Positions 34,721-43,962 of a DNA stretch of 64,000 bases are shown here, in pieces (position 1 is the stretch's first letter; the number at the start of each line of letters is the position of its first letter). Source of the DNA: Clostridia bacterium (GTDB taxonomy: Bacteria > Bacillota > Clostridia > Lachnospirales > Lachnospiraceae); assembly GCA_910574475.1 (NCBI GenBank), contig CAJTAT010000007.1, positions 1-64,000 of the forward strand. Reading direction: 5' to 3'. A model generated the notes under the pieces. The model worked only from the letters and a program-made list of their open reading frames with translations. It was not told where the DNA came from and did no database searches. Made by a program: the position numbers and the translations under genes.

Positions 34721-35728
34721 ATGTCGATACGGGAGAATACGGAACAGTGGGAGAGCGAATATTTGAGTCCTTATGCAGCCTTAAGCAGGAATTCTAAGGG
34801 CAGAGATGTGAAAGAGGCGCCCTGTGACATCCGGCCGGTCTACCAAAGAGACAGAGACCGGATTCTGCACTGCAAATCATTTCGCCGTCTGAAACACAAA
34901 ACACAGGTATTTTTGACGCCTAAAGGTGATCACTACCGGACACGTCTGACTCATACGCTGGAAGTGTCTCAAAATGCCAGAACCATTGCCAAAGCCCTGA
35001 GGTTAAATGAGGATTTGGTGGAAGCGATTGCCCTGGGGCATGATCTGGGGCACACTCCATTTGGACATGCCGGGGAGAGAGCTTTGGACAAACTCTGCAG
35101 CAATGGGTTTGCCCACTATAAGCAGAGTGTCCGTGTGGTGGAAAAACTGGAAAAAGGAGGACGGGGACTGAATCTGACAGTGGAGGTTCGGGACGGGATC
35201 CTCAATCACAGAACAGAGGGGACGCCATTTACACTGGAGGGAAAGATTGTGCGTCTCTCGGATAAGATTGCCTATATTAATCATGATATTGACGATGCCA
35301 TCCGTGGAGGAATTTTGGCAGAGGAGGATATTCCCTTAGAGTTTCGGGAAATTCTTGGGTTTACCACCAGAGAACGGTTGAATACTCTGATTCATGATAT
35401 TGTTCTGAATAGTCTGAACCAGCCGGATATTCAGATGTCAGACAAGGTAGAGAAGGCCATGCGGGACCTTCGCAGCTTTATGTTTGAGAGTGTGTATACG
35501 AATCCAAAGGCTAAGGGAGAGGAGAGTAAGGCCCAGAATCTTTTGGAGGAATTGTTTTCGTATTATATGGCTCACCCGGAGGCTATGTCGGAGGAATTTA
35601 CGATGATGCTGGAAGAAGGCGAAGACGCAAAAGAGATAATTGTCTGTGATTATATTTCCGGTATGACAGATCAGTATGCAATTGGAAAATTTGAAGAATT
35701 TTATGTTCCAAAGGCATGGAATGTATAG
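34721..35728 (+). CDS. dgt: dGTP triphosphohydrolase-like HD protein
   Basis: A 335-aa HD-domain enzyme that cleaves dNTPs to the nucleoside and tripolyphosphate. The metal-binding and substrate motifs are clear: CKSFRRLKHKTQVF, then RLTHTLEVSQNARTIA (His) and ALGHDLGHTPFGHAGE (HD pair), with a later Asp in LSDKIAYINHDIDD. The ATG at 34721 has AGGTGG upstream; a GTG 9 nt earlier overlaps that site. It is the first gene of the primase and sigma-factor operon, as in many Clostridia. Confidence 0.95.
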   Translation: MSIRENTEQWESEYLSPYAALSRNSKGRDVKEAPCDIRPVYQRDRDRILHCKSFRRLKHKTQVFLTPKGDHYRTRLTHTLEVSQNARTIAKALRLNEDLVEAIALGHDLGHTPFGHAGERALDKLCSNGFAHYKQSVRVVEKLEKGGRGLNLTVEVRDGILNHRTEGTPFTLEGKIVRLSDKIAYINHDIDDAIRGGILAEEDIPLEFREILGFTTRERLNTLIHDIVLNSLNQPDIQMSDKVEKAMRDLRSFMFESVYTNPKAKGEESKAQNLLEELFSYYMAHPEAMSEEFTMMLEEGEDAKEIIVCDYISGMTDQYAIGKFEEFYVPKAWNV

Positions 35729-35741
35729 GTGGTAGAGAGCA

Positions 35742-37508
35742 ATGTATTATCCAGAAGAATTGGTCGAAGAAGTGCGGATGAAAAATGACATTGTAGATGT
35801 GATATCAAGTTATGTCAGACTTCAGAAGAAGGGGAATAATTATTTTGGCCTCTGTCCCTTTCACAATGAAAAGTCCCCATCATTCTCTGTGTCGTCGGAC
35901 AAGCAGATGTATTACTGTTTTGGCTGTGGTGCGGGAGGCAACGTATTCACTTTTTTGATGGAGTATGAGAATTATACATTTCCAGAGGCTATAAAATATC
36001 TGGCCGATCGCTGTGGGACAGAGCTTCCAGAGGTTGAATACTCTGAGGAGGCCAGAAGGCAGTCAGATCAAAAGAGCCAACTTTTGGAGATTCACAAGAA
36101 GGCTGCCCGATATTTTTATTATCAGTTGAAAAGAGAGGGTGGAAGGCAGGCTTATGAGTATCTTCGGGGAAGAGAGCTCTCAGATGATACTATCCGTGGA
36201 TTTGGCTTAGGATATTCCAGCATACATAGCAATGACCTGTACCAGTATTTGAAAAAGGAAGGGTATTCGGATGCACTTTTGAAAGAGTCAGGACTGATTA
36301 CCATGGAAGAGCGAAGGGGCGCTCACGATAAATTCTGGAACAGGGTGATGTTTCCCATTATGGACGTAAACCACCGAGTCATCGGCTTTGGGGGACGAGT
36401 GATGGGAGATGCCAAGCCCAAATATCTGAATTCACCAGAGACAAAAATTTTTGATAAAAGCAGAAATCTATATGGATTGAATTTTGCCAGAAGGTCCAGA
36501 AAACCCAATATGATTATATGTGAAGGGTATATGGATGTGATTGCCTTGCATCAGGCGGGCTTTACACAGGCAGTGGCTTCTCTTGGGACGGCTCTCACGG
36601 CACAGCAGTCCATTCTGCTAAAGCGCTATACCAACGAAGTGCTGTTGACCTATGACAGTGATGAGGCGGGGACAAAGGCAGCTATGCGAGCAATTCCCAT
36701 TTTGCAGGAAGCTGGACTTTTTGTCCGTGTAATCAACATGAAGCCGTACAAAGATCCAGACGAATTTATCAAGGCTCTTGGAACAGAAGCTTTTAAAGAG
36801 CGGATTGATCAGGCTCAGAGCAGCTTTCTCTTTGAGGTGGAGGTGTTGGAGCGGGGCTATGATCTGAAAGATCCGGCCAGAAAGACAGCTTTTTTTGATG
36901 AGGTTGCTAAAAAGCTTCTCACTTTCTCTGATGAACTGGAAAGGAATAATTACATAGAAGCAATTGCTGGAAAGTATGGGATTAGCTATGAAACCCTGCG
37001 CAAAAAAGTAAATCAAATGGGAATGACATATGGAGGCGCCACTCCTGTCAGGAGACCGCGAGACTTATCAGGGCAAAAGAAAGAGAAGGAGGAGGGAATG
37101 GATACCTCTCAGAAGCTTTTACTTACCTGGATGATCTCAGATCCCAAGTATTTCCGTGCGATACAAAAATGGATAGAGCCAAAGGATTTTACGATCCCTC
37201 TCTATGAGAAGGTGGCCAGGATGCTCTATGAGCAGCAGGCAGAGGGAAGGATCAACCCAGCCGGGATTATCGCAAAATTTGAAGATGCCGGGGAACAGCG
37301 CCAGGTAGCGTCCGTATTTAATGCCACATTAAAACAGATTGAGACAAAGGAAGAGACAGAAAAAGCCCTTCAGGAGACGATCTTAAAAGTTCGCCAAAAT
37401 AGCCTTGCCAAAGCAGCTGAAATGCTTGATATGACAGACATGGCAGGATTGCAAAAACTGATGCAACACAGGCGGGAATTGGAGAAACTGCATATTTCTT
37501 TGGATTAA
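35742..37508 (+). CDS. dnaG: DNA primase
   Basis: A 588-aa primase that lays RNA primers at the replication fork. The N-terminal CHC2 zinc finger is CPFHNEKSPSF ... YYCFGCGAGGNVF (about 38-68). The TOPRIM core has EGYMDVIALHQAG and DSDEAG (about 262-310), and the C-terminal part (about 445-588) is the helicase-interaction domain. Gene order dgt-dnaG-rpoD is standard for the group. AGAGAG lies just upstream of the ATG, 13 nt after dgt. Confidence 0.97.
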   Translation: MYYPEELVEEVRMKNDIVDVISSYVRLQKKGNNYFGLCPFHNEKSPSFSVSSDKQMYYCFGCGAGGNVFTFLMEYENYTFPEAIKYLADRCGTELPEVEYSEEARRQSDQKSQLLEIHKKAARYFYYQLKREGGRQAYEYLRGRELSDDTIRGFGLGYSSIHSNDLYQYLKKEGYSDALLKESGLITMEERRGAHDKFWNRVMFPIMDVNHRVIGFGGRVMGDAKPKYLNSPETKIFDKSRNLYGLNFARRSRKPNMIICEGYMDVIALHQAGFTQAVASLGTALTAQQSILLKRYTNEVLLTYDSDEAGTKAAMRAIPILQEAGLFVRVINMKPYKDPDEFIKALGTEAFKERIDQAQSSFLFEVEVLERGYDLKDPARKTAFFDEVAKKLLTFSDELERNNYIEAIAGKYGISYETLRKKVNQMGMTYGGATPVRRPRDLSGQKKEKEEGMDTSQKLLLTWMISDPKYFRAIQKWIEPKDFTIPLYEKVARMLYEQQAEGRINPAGIIAKFEDAGEQRQVASVFNATLKQIETKEETEKALQETILKVRQNSLAKAAEMLDMTDMAGLQKLMQHRRELEKLHISLD

Positions 37509-37546
37509 GGATAAAATACTAACAAGTTATGGAAGGATGGAAGAGC

Positions 37547-38653
37547 ATGGAAGAAAACGTAGTAAAGTTTGACGAAAAGTTAAAAGAGCTTCTAGTCATG
37601 GCGAAAAAGAAGAAAAATATCCTGGAATACCAGGAGATTAGTGATTTCTTTGGAGACATGGAATTAAGCGCAGAACACTTTGAAAAGATTCTGGAATATC
37701 TGGAAGCTAATAATATTGACGTGCTCCGGATCACCAGTGACGAAGATGATGCTGACGAAATTATCTTAACAGATGAAGATGAAGTAGATGTTGAGCAAAT
37801 CGATCTTTCCGTACCTGATGGTGTCAGTATTGAAGATCCTGTTCGAATGTATTTAAAGGAGATTGGAAAAGTGCCTCTTTTGAACGCGGAGGAGGAGATT
37901 GAGCTGGCCAAGCGGATGGAGCTGGGGGATGAGGATGCTAAGAAGCGGCTGGCAGAGGCGAATCTTCGTCTGGTAGTTAGTATTGCAAAACGTTATGTGG
38001 GACGCGGGATGCTCTTCTTAGACTTGATACAGGAGGGAAACCTGGGTCTGATTAAGGCAGTGGAAAAGTTCGATTACCGAAAAGGTTATAAGTTCAGCAC
38101 TTATGCCACCTGGTGGATTCGCCAGGCTATCACGAGAGCCATAGCAGATCAGGCGAGAACCATACGAATACCCGTTCATATGGTGGAGACTATCAATAAG
38201 CTCATTCGGGTCTCCCGTCAGCTTCTTCAGGAGCTGGGCCGTGAACCTACCCCGGAGGAGATTGCAGAGGAGATGAAACTCCCAGTAGAGCGTGTTCGCG
38301 AAATTTTAAAGATCTCTCAGGAACCAGTGTCTTTAGAGACTCCTATCGGTGAGGAAGAAGACAGCCATCTGGGCGATTTTATACAAGATGACAATGTTCC
38401 AGTACCTTCCGATGCAGCAGCTTTTACTTTGCTGAAAGAGCAGCTTGTGGAAGTCTTAAGTACCCTGACTGACAGAGAACAGAAGGTGCTCCGTCTGCGA
38501 TTTGGACTGGATGATGGACGAGCCAGGACTCTTGAGGAAGTAGGAAAAGAATTTAATGTAACACGTGAGCGTATCCGCCAGATTGAGGCGAAAGCTCTTC
38601 GAAAGCTGCGTCACCCAAGCCGCAGTAGAAAATTAAAGGACTATCTGGATTAA
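37547..38653 (+). CDS. rpoD: Primary sigma factor RpoD (sigma-A)
   Basis: A 368-aa housekeeping sigma factor. A short acidic N-terminal region (about 1-90) is followed by region 1.2 ([16 protein letters not shown]), region 2 ([30 protein letters not shown], read in parts, and [15 protein letters not shown]), region 3 and region 4 with [17 protein letters not shown]. The ATG at 37547 has GGAAG-type purines upstream; an in-frame ATG at 37529 would add six residues and cannot be excluded. It is co-transcribed with dnaG (38 nt). Confidence 0.97.
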   Translation: MEENVVKFDEKLKELLVMAKKKKNILEYQEISDFFGDMELSAEHFEKILEYLEANNIDVLRITSDEDDADEIILTDEDEVDVEQIDLSVPDGVSIEDPVRMYLKEIGKVPLLNAEEEIELAKRMELGDEDAKKRLAEANLRLVVSIAKRYVGRGMLFLDLIQEGNLGLIKAVEKFDYRKGYKFSTYATWWIRQAITRAIADQARTIRIPVHMVETINKLIRVSRQLLQELGREPTPEEIAEEMKLPVERVREILKISQEPVSLETPIGEEEDSHLGDFIQDDNVPVPSDAAAFTLLKEQLVEVLSTLTDREQKVLRLRFGLDDGRARTLEEVGKEFNVTRERIRQIEAKALRKLRHPSRSRKLKDYLD

Positions 38654-38657
38654 GGCT

Positions 38658-39410
38658 ATGAATGTATCAAAACGACTGAACCGATTGGCTTTGATGGTTA
38701 CAGAAGGCAGCCGTTTGGCAGATGTGGGAACAGATCATGGATATGTTCCCATTTGTCTTTGTAGTGAAAAGCGGATTCCATCGGCCATTGCCATGGATAT
38801 CAATAGAGGCCCTTTAGAGCGGGCGGCCCGCCATATTCAGGAGGCAGGATTTCAGGCATACATAGAAACCCGTCTTTCAGACGGGCTGACATCTCTCAGA
38901 AAAGGAGAGGCGGATACCATACTCATTGCCGGAATGGGCGGACCTCTGATGGAAAAGATTTTGTCCAGGGGGAAGGAGGTTCTCGCCACAGCCCGGGAGC
39001 TTGTCCTACAGCCCCAGTCTGAGATTGACAGGGTGCGGCGATGGCTGTCAGATAATGGGTTTCGGATTGCACAGGAGGATATTGTCCTGGATGAGGGAAA
39101 ATATTATCCTATGTTTCGGGCTGTCCACGGGCATGAGGAGCCGTATTCGGAAGTAGAATATCTATATGGAAAGCCAGAGCTCCAAAAGTCTGTAGAGGTT
39201 CTTCTGGATTTTTTGCAAAAGAATCTTGAGGCCAGGTACCAGATTCGCAAGATGCTTCCTGAAACGGAAAGCTCCAGAATTGAAAAGCGGAGGCGGGAAG
39301 TAGAAAGAGAGATAGAAGGTCTGGAGTATATGATAAAGAAGTATTTTTTGCTGGACAGTAAAGTTGCGAAGGCGCACGAGAGGAACTTTCATGAGTGCCC
39401 TTTCGAATGA
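38658..39410 (+). CDS. trmK: tRNA (adenine-22-N1)-methyltransferase TrmK, C-terminus supplied by a repeat
   Basis: A 250-aa SAM-dependent enzyme methylating A22 of tRNAs. The SAM site reads LADVGTDHGYVPI (about 19-31), with AMDINRGPLERAARHI as motif II and ILIAGMGGPLME as the NPPY-equivalent region, then a helical C-terminal domain. The normal end of the family lies near LEYMIKKY. The last 20 or so residues, from LLDSKVAKAHERNF to the stop, are encoded by the left half of family A repeat copy 2, which supplies the stop codon. It starts 4 nt after rpoD. The extra tail is probably a by-product of repeat insertion. Confidence 0.93.
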   Translation: MNVSKRLNRLALMVTEGSRLADVGTDHGYVPICLCSEKRIPSAIAMDINRGPLERAARHIQEAGFQAYIETRLSDGLTSLRKGEADTILIAGMGGPLMEKILSRGKEVLATARELVLQPQSEIDRVRRWLSDNGFRIAQEDIVLDEGKYYPMFRAVHGHEEPYSEVEYLYGKPELQKSVEVLLDFLQKNLEARYQIRKMLPETESSRIEKRRREVEREIEGLEYMIKKYFLLDSKVAKAHERNFHECPFE

Positions 39411-39472
39411 AAGTTTCTCTCACTACATGTGCGTCGAAGTGACTTTACCCTTTAGTGCTGTCGCGCAGCGAC
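39348..39472 (+). repeat. Family A intergenic hairpin repeat, copy 2
   Basis: A 125-nt element aligned gap-free with the copy at 24250-24374. Its inner stem reads GAGAGGAACTTTCAT with ATGAAAGTTTCTCTC. Relative to copy 1 a T-A pair has become C-G and another pair G-U, so pairing is kept. The last hairpin GTCGC-GCA-GCGAC is identical and ends just before the AGGAGG of the Nif3-like gene. The first 63 nt lie inside the trmK reading frame. Confidence 0.85.
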
Positions 39473-39494
39473 TTTAATAGGAGGAGTGATAGGG

Positions 39495-40265
39495 ATGAAG
39501 TGTCAGGGAATAATAGAGGCCATTGAAGAGAGGTATCCCGTGATCTATGCCTGCGAATGGGATAATGTGGGACTGTTGGTGGGAGAACGAGATAGAGAAG
39601 TGAAGAGGGTCTTTGTGGCACTGGATGCCACCGACGCTGCGATTGAAGAAGCGATCAAAGGAAAAGCAGATCTTCTGCTGACCCACCACCCAATGATTTT
39701 TGGAAGTATCAAATCTGTCACAACAGATGATTACACAGGAGAGCGCATTATCCGTCTCATCCGAAATGAGATTTCATACTATGCCATGCATACGAACTAT
39801 GATACAATGGGAATGGCAGAGCTCTCAGCAAAACGTCTTAATTTGGCAGATACCTTTGTCCTGGAAGAAGTCTTTGATGGGGAAGGTATTGGACGGGTGG
39901 GGAGTCTTCCTGATTCTATGACCCTGCGACAATGCGCAGAACTGGTAAAAGAGTGCTTCCACCTTCCCAATGTGAAAGTCTTTGGAGAATTGGATAAGAC
40001 AGTAAAAATCGCAGCCATCTCCCCAGGAGCCGGAAAGAGTATGGCCCGCCCGGCGCTCCTGTCTGGAGCCGATGTGCTGATCACTGGAGACATCGATCAC
40101 CACACGGGAATCGATATGGCCGACTGCGGCCTGGCTATTATTGACGCAGGCCATTATGGGATAGAACATATTTTCATAGATGACATAAAGAACTTTTTGG
40201 CAAAACACTTCCCAGAACTTGAAGTAATCACAGCACAAATACACCAACCCTTCGAAGTGCTGTAG
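39495..40265 (+). CDS. Nif3-like dinuclear metal centre protein
   Basis: A 256-aa protein of the Nif3/YqfO family, forming hexamers with a two-metal site. Metal ligands appear in LLTHHPMIFG (about 62-71), NYDTMGM and, near the C-terminus, DIDHHTGIDMADCG and DAGHYGIEH. It is often annotated as GTP cyclohydrolase I type 2 homologue, but the substrate is unproven. In Firmicutes it usually follows trmK, as here. The ATG at 39495 has AGGAGGAG upstream. Repeats flank the gene on both sides (family A before, family B after). Confidence 0.93.
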   Translation: MKCQGIIEAIEERYPVIYACEWDNVGLLVGERDREVKRVFVALDATDAAIEEAIKGKADLLLTHHPMIFGSIKSVTTDDYTGERIIRLIRNEISYYAMHTNYDTMGMAELSAKRLNLADTFVLEEVFDGEGIGRVGSLPDSMTLRQCAELVKECFHLPNVKVFGELDKTVKIAAISPGAGKSMARPALLSGADVLITGDIDHHTGIDMADCGLAIIDAGHYGIEHIFIDDIKNFLAKHFPELEVITAQIHQPFEVL

Positions 40266-40266
40266 A

Positions 40267-40395
40267 GAAGCGAAACTTAAACAGCGAAGGCCTGAACAGT
40301 GCACAGAACAATTTGCAGACACAAGTAATTGTGGCTGTAAATTTGTTCTAGATCCGCGTGTATTGGAAGGCCGAAGCGAAACTTTAAATAGGAGG
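40267..40395 (+). repeat. Family B intergenic hairpin repeat, copy 1
   Basis: It begins 1 nt after the Nif3-like stop codon and ends at the AGGAGG of the next gene. GAAGCGAAACTT at 40267-40278 recurs exactly at 40373-40384 as a direct repeat. Between them lie nested stems: GGCC/GGCC, AGTGCAC/GTGTATT, and an inner arm AGAACAATTTGCAG with CTGTAAATTTGTTCT capped by CACAA-GTAA-TTGTG. It matches the copy at 51478-51611 closely, with compensating base changes in the stems. Confidence 0.85.
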
Positions 40396-40401
40396 ATAAG
40401 T

Positions 40402-42060
40402 ATGAACTATAAGGTGACAATTGACGGAAAAGAATACGAGTATCCCGAAGGAACTTCTTTTGAAGCCATTGCAAAGGAGCATCAGAAAAAGTATGATGCA
40501 GAGATTGTTCTGGTGTCAGAAAACAGGCGCCTTCGAGAGCTACGCAAAACCCTCTCTTCTGACTGCACGCTTGTATTTTTGACCACAGCGGACGCAGCCG
40601 GGCAGCAGGCCTATCGGCGAAGCCTCACATTGCTCCTGATGAAGGCGGTATATAAGGTAGTGGGGCATGACAAGGTGGATCGTGCACAGGTACATCATAC
40701 GCTGAGCAATGGATATTACTGCACTCTGGAGGGAGATCTGACTCTGGACGAGGAATTGCTCCAAAAGATTGAAGTAAAGATGAGGCATTATGTGGAGAAG
40801 AGCCTCCCCATTGAGAAGCGGAATGTGAATACGGATCAGGCTCTGAGCATTTTTCACGGACATCGCATGTATGACAAGGAAAAGCTCTTTCATTATCGCA
40901 GAGCTTCCCGGGTAAATATTTATAATATTGGAGACTTTGAAGATTATTATTACGGATATATGGTACCTGACACCAGCTATCTGAAATATTTTAAGCTATA
41001 TCCTTATGATAAAGGCTTTGTTCTTCAGTTCCCCACCATGGCAGAGCCTAAAGTAGTGCCTCCCTTTAAGCCTGAGAATAAAATGTTCCAGGTGGTAAAG
41101 GAGTCTATTAAATGGGGAGATATGCTTGGGGTATCTACGGTTGGCGAACTGAATGACTGTATCTCCAGAGGAGGCATGCAGCAGCTTGTCATGGCCCAGG
41201 AAGCTCTTCAGGAGCGCAAAATAGCAGAGATTGCTCAGAAAATAGCCTCTGATAAGAGCAAAAAGTTCATTATGATTGCGGGGCCTTCCTCCTCCGGGAA
41301 AACCACCTTCTCTCATCGCCTGTCTATCCAGCTGACGGCAGCCGGGCTGAAACCGCACCCAATTGGAGTAGATAATTATTTTGTGGAAAGAGAAGACACA
41401 CCTTTAGACGCCAATGGCGATTACAACTTTGAATGTCTGGAAGCTATAGATGTGGAATTGTTTAATAGACAGATGTGTGATCTTTTGTCAGGCAAGACGG
41501 TGGAGCTTCCGCATTTCAACTTTAAAATAGGGAAAAAGGAGTATAATGGGGATTTCCTGACTCTAGGCGAGGAGGATATCTTGGTGATAGAAGGAATCCA
41601 TTGCCTCAATGATAAGCTGTCACACAGTCTTCCAAGGGAAAGTAAGTTTAAGATTTACATCAGTGCCATGACTCAGTTAAATGTAGATGAGCACAATGAG
41701 ATTCCCACTACAGACAAACGACTGATACGGCGGATTGTCCGGGATGCCAGAACGCGTGGAGCCAGCGCACAGCGTACGATAGGCATGTGGCCATCTGTGC
41801 GGAGAGGTGAGGAAGAAAATATTTTCCCCTTCCAGGAAGAAGCGGATGCCATGTTTAACTCCGCGCTGATTTATGAGCTGTCTGTATTAAAACAGTATGC
41901 AGAACCTCTGCTGTTTGGGATTGATCGCAATGCCCCAGAGTATCAGGAGGCAAAGCGGCTGTTAAAGTTCCTCGATTACTTTTTGGGAGTAGATAGTTCC
42001 TTTATACCGGAAAATTCTCTTGTTCGGGAGTTTATTGGAGGCGGATGTTTTCGTGTGTAA
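40402..42060 (+). CDS. Uridine kinase-like nucleoside kinase with TGS domain
   Basis: A 552-aa protein. An N-terminal TGS domain (about 1-60; VTIDGKEYEYPEGTSFEAIA) and a threonyl-tRNA-synthetase-like editing-type region (about 60-280; includes HHTLSNGYYC) precede a P-loop kinase domain (about 285-540). The kinase part has IAGPSSSGKTTFSHRL and the uridine/phosphoribulokinase segments IGVDNYFVERED and LVIEGIHCLND. It probably phosphorylates uridine or a related nucleoside. The ATG at 40402 has TAGGAGG upstream. Fusion of TGS and kinase is common in Clostridia, but its use is unknown. Confidence 0.88.
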   Translation: MNYKVTIDGKEYEYPEGTSFEAIAKEHQKKYDAEIVLVSENRRLRELRKTLSSDCTLVFLTTADAAGQQAYRRSLTLLLMKAVYKVVGHDKVDRAQVHHTLSNGYYCTLEGDLTLDEELLQKIEVKMRHYVEKSLPIEKRNVNTDQALSIFHGHRMYDKEKLFHYRRASRVNIYNIGDFEDYYYGYMVPDTSYLKYFKLYPYDKGFVLQFPTMAEPKVVPPFKPENKMFQVVKESIKWGDMLGVSTVGELNDCISRGGMQQLVMAQEALQERKIAEIAQKIASDKSKKFIMIAGPSSSGKTTFSHRLSIQLTAAGLKPHPIGVDNYFVEREDTPLDANGDYNFECLEAIDVELFNRQMCDLLSGKTVELPHFNFKIGKKEYNGDFLTLGEEDILVIEGIHCLNDKLSHSLPRESKFKIYISAMTQLNVDEHNEIPTTDKRLIRRIVRDARTRGASAQRTIGMWPSVRRGEEENIFPFQEEADAMFNSALIYELSVLKQYAEPLLFGIDRNAPEYQEAKRLLKFLDYFLGVDSSFIPENSLVREFIGGGCFRV

Positions 42061-42110
42061 TCCCTAAGAGGAAAATTGCAATTGATGAATAGAATAGGAG
42101 ACAAAAGAAG

Positions 42111-42695
42111 ATGGAGACGAAGCTGACGAGAGAAAATGCTTTGGAATTGTTAAAAAAACATAATAAAGATAAGTTTCACCTCCTTCATGGGCTTACTGTG
42201 GAGGGAACCATGCGCTGGTATGCAAGAGAGCTGGGATATAAAGAGGAGGAAGATTTCTGGGGTATCGTAGGCCTTTTGCACGATATTGATTTTGAAGAGT
42301 ATCCCCAGGAGCACTGTGTGAAAGCACCAGAGCTTTTGCGTGAAGAAGGAGCTGAGGAAGAACTCATTCATGCGGTTTGTAGCCATGGATATGGGATTTG
42401 CTCTCAGGTAAAGCCGGAGCATGAGATGGAAAAGGTATTGTTTGCGGCAGATGAGTTGACAGGGCTTATCGGTGCTGCGGCAAGGATGCGTCCCTCTAAG
42501 AGTGTGATGGACATGGAAGTTTCCAGCTTGAAGAAGAAGTTTAAGGATAAGCGTTTTGCGGCGGGGTGTTCCCGGGATGTGATTCGTACTGGGGCAGAAC
42601 AGCTTGGATGGGAATTGGATAAACTCTTCTCTATGACCATTGAGGCCATGCGTTCCTGTGAGGAGACTGTGGCAAAGGAGATCGAAGCCTGCTAA
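42111..42695 (+). CDS. HD-domain hydrolase
   Basis: A 194-aa cytoplasmic protein with HD-type metal ligands: the early helix FHLLHGLTVEGTMRW, the HD pair GLLHDIDFEEYP (about 61-72), VCSHGYGI (about 87-94) and a later Asp in FAADELTGLIG. The family hydrolyses phosphate esters, but the substrate is not evident. AGGAGA precedes the ATG, 50 nt after the uridine kinase-like gene, and a strong terminator follows. It closes the rpoD operon. Confidence 0.85.
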   Translation: METKLTRENALELLKKHNKDKFHLLHGLTVEGTMRWYARELGYKEEEDFWGIVGLLHDIDFEEYPQEHCVKAPELLREEGAEEELIHAVCSHGYGICSQVKPEHEMEKVLFAADELTGLIGAAARMRPSKSVMDMEVSSLKKKFKDKRFAAGCSRDVIRTGAEQLGWELDKLFSMTIEAMRSCEETVAKEIEAC

Positions 42696-42713
42696 CGTAA
42701 CTTTGACTGTAAA

Positions 42714-42755
42714 GGAAACAATTGGGCGGCTGTAAAAGCCGCCTCAACTGTTTCC
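42714..42755. terminator. Bidirectional terminator between convergent genes
   Basis: The outer stem GGAAACA/TGTTTCC encloses GGCGGCT/AGCCGCC with a GTAAA loop. The A-rich left and T-rich right flanks fit both the HD gene (+) and the DUF4179 gene (-). Confidence 0.75.
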
Positions 42756-42780
42756 ATACTTTTAGAACACTTTTGTTCAC

Positions 42781-43962
42781 TTATTCTGCACATATTTCCG
42801 CTGCAATGACAGCCTTATCTACAATACTGCTGCTCAACCCCTCATCCTCCATCTGAGTACAGTCGTCCATATTATCAAAAATGAAAATATGCAGGTTCTT
42901 AATTTCTTTTCCCTGAACAGCGAATCCAGCTCGGCCTGCTGTTTCCATATCTGGGTAAAGGATTTCCCCATCCTGGTTAAATACGATTGTATAACAAGGC
43001 TCATAAGACCATCCAAGTATCTCGTACATTTCTGCATCTGTAAGATCTGGATTCTTCGAAAGAAGTTTTTCTCTCCTGTCATCTGTCAGCTCACGCTGTT
43101 CTCCAGGTGTTGTTGTGTGGACAATTACTTGATACGGAGACACCACTACATCATTCAGTGTAACGTTCCCTCTCGTCTCGCCTACTTCAATCGTTTTTAC
43201 ATCTGTCTCGTTCACTTCAAAGGGAAGGACGAGGTCCCAGCTGCCATCCGTCCAATGAGATGCAGATATATCCTCGCTGTCAAGCATCCTGTCATCATCA
43301 TAACCAAGACCATTTACATTTAAGCTAAGTTCGCCACTGCCTTCAAATTTCTCCGCAAAATCCACCTTCAGCATACCTGCAAATGTGTGAGCGTCTATTA
43401 CCTCTCCGTCGAAGGTATTTTCTAATTGGTTCCATGAATTTCCCTCAGCGCTCCAATTCCCGTTGATATAGAAGCCTGAGGCTGTGGAATTGTCTGTGAC
43501 ATGCTTACCCGTATAATGTTTTGGAATGTGCGTAAAATCTGCATCTTCCGCTTCAATATTTACCGTGAAAAATATGGAATATCCATCACAATAGATTTCT
43601 GATGCGGTCAGTGTAATTCCTTTGTCAGAGACAGAATATTCCGAAGTATCCAAATTTCCTTCAGAATCTTCATTTGTTAAAATGGAGCTCTTATCTGTAT
43701 AATCGCCGGAATATTTGACATCATTCTCAATCTTCTCGAAAATCCTTCCAATAAGCGGAATTTTCGCTGCAAGTACTGGATTAAAATATCCCAGTCCGCC
43801 GACACCAATTATAGCAACCGCCATTGCAGCCGCAATACCTTTTCCGATTTTATTAAATTTTTTCATGTTACCCTTCCTCCTTCTTTGCACCTTGGTTTCT
43901 GTATCACAAATTTCTGGGGCAAGGGCCTGCTTTAAGATTTGATCCAGCTTTTCATCTGTCAT
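42781..43962 (-). CDS. DUF4179 membrane protein, probable anti-sigma partner
   Basis: A 393-aa protein. A short cytoplasmic head (about 1-40, KLDQILKQALAPEI) precedes one membrane helix (about 40-60, GIAAAMAVAIIGVGGLGYF) and a large extracytoplasmic domain. In the latter PLIGRIFEKIENDVKYSGDY and TLTASEIYCDGYSIFF match DUF4179. The gene overlaps the upstream sigma gene by 11 nt, the standard sigma/anti-sigma layout in Lachnospiraceae. GGAGG lies upstream of the ATG. Anti-sigma activity is inferred from position. Confidence 0.82.
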   Translation of the reverse strand: MTDEKLDQILKQALAPEICDTETKVQRRRKGNMKKFNKIGKGIAAAMAVAIIGVGGLGYFNPVLAAKIPLIGRIFEKIENDVKYSGDYTDKSSILTNEDSEGNLDTSEYSVSDKGITLTASEIYCDGYSIFFTVNIEAEDADFTHIPKHYTGKHVTDNSTASGFYINGNWSAEGNSWNQLENTFDGEVIDAHTFAGMLKVDFAEKFEGSGELSLNVNGLGYDDDRMLDSEDISASHWTDGSWDLVLPFEVNETDVKTIEVGETRGNVTLNDVVVSPYQVIVHTTTPGEQRELTDDRREKLLSKNPDLTDAEMYEILGWSYEPCYTIVFNQDGEILYPDMETAGRAGFAVQGKEIKNLHIFIFDNMDDCTQMEDEGLSSSIVDKAVIAAEICAE

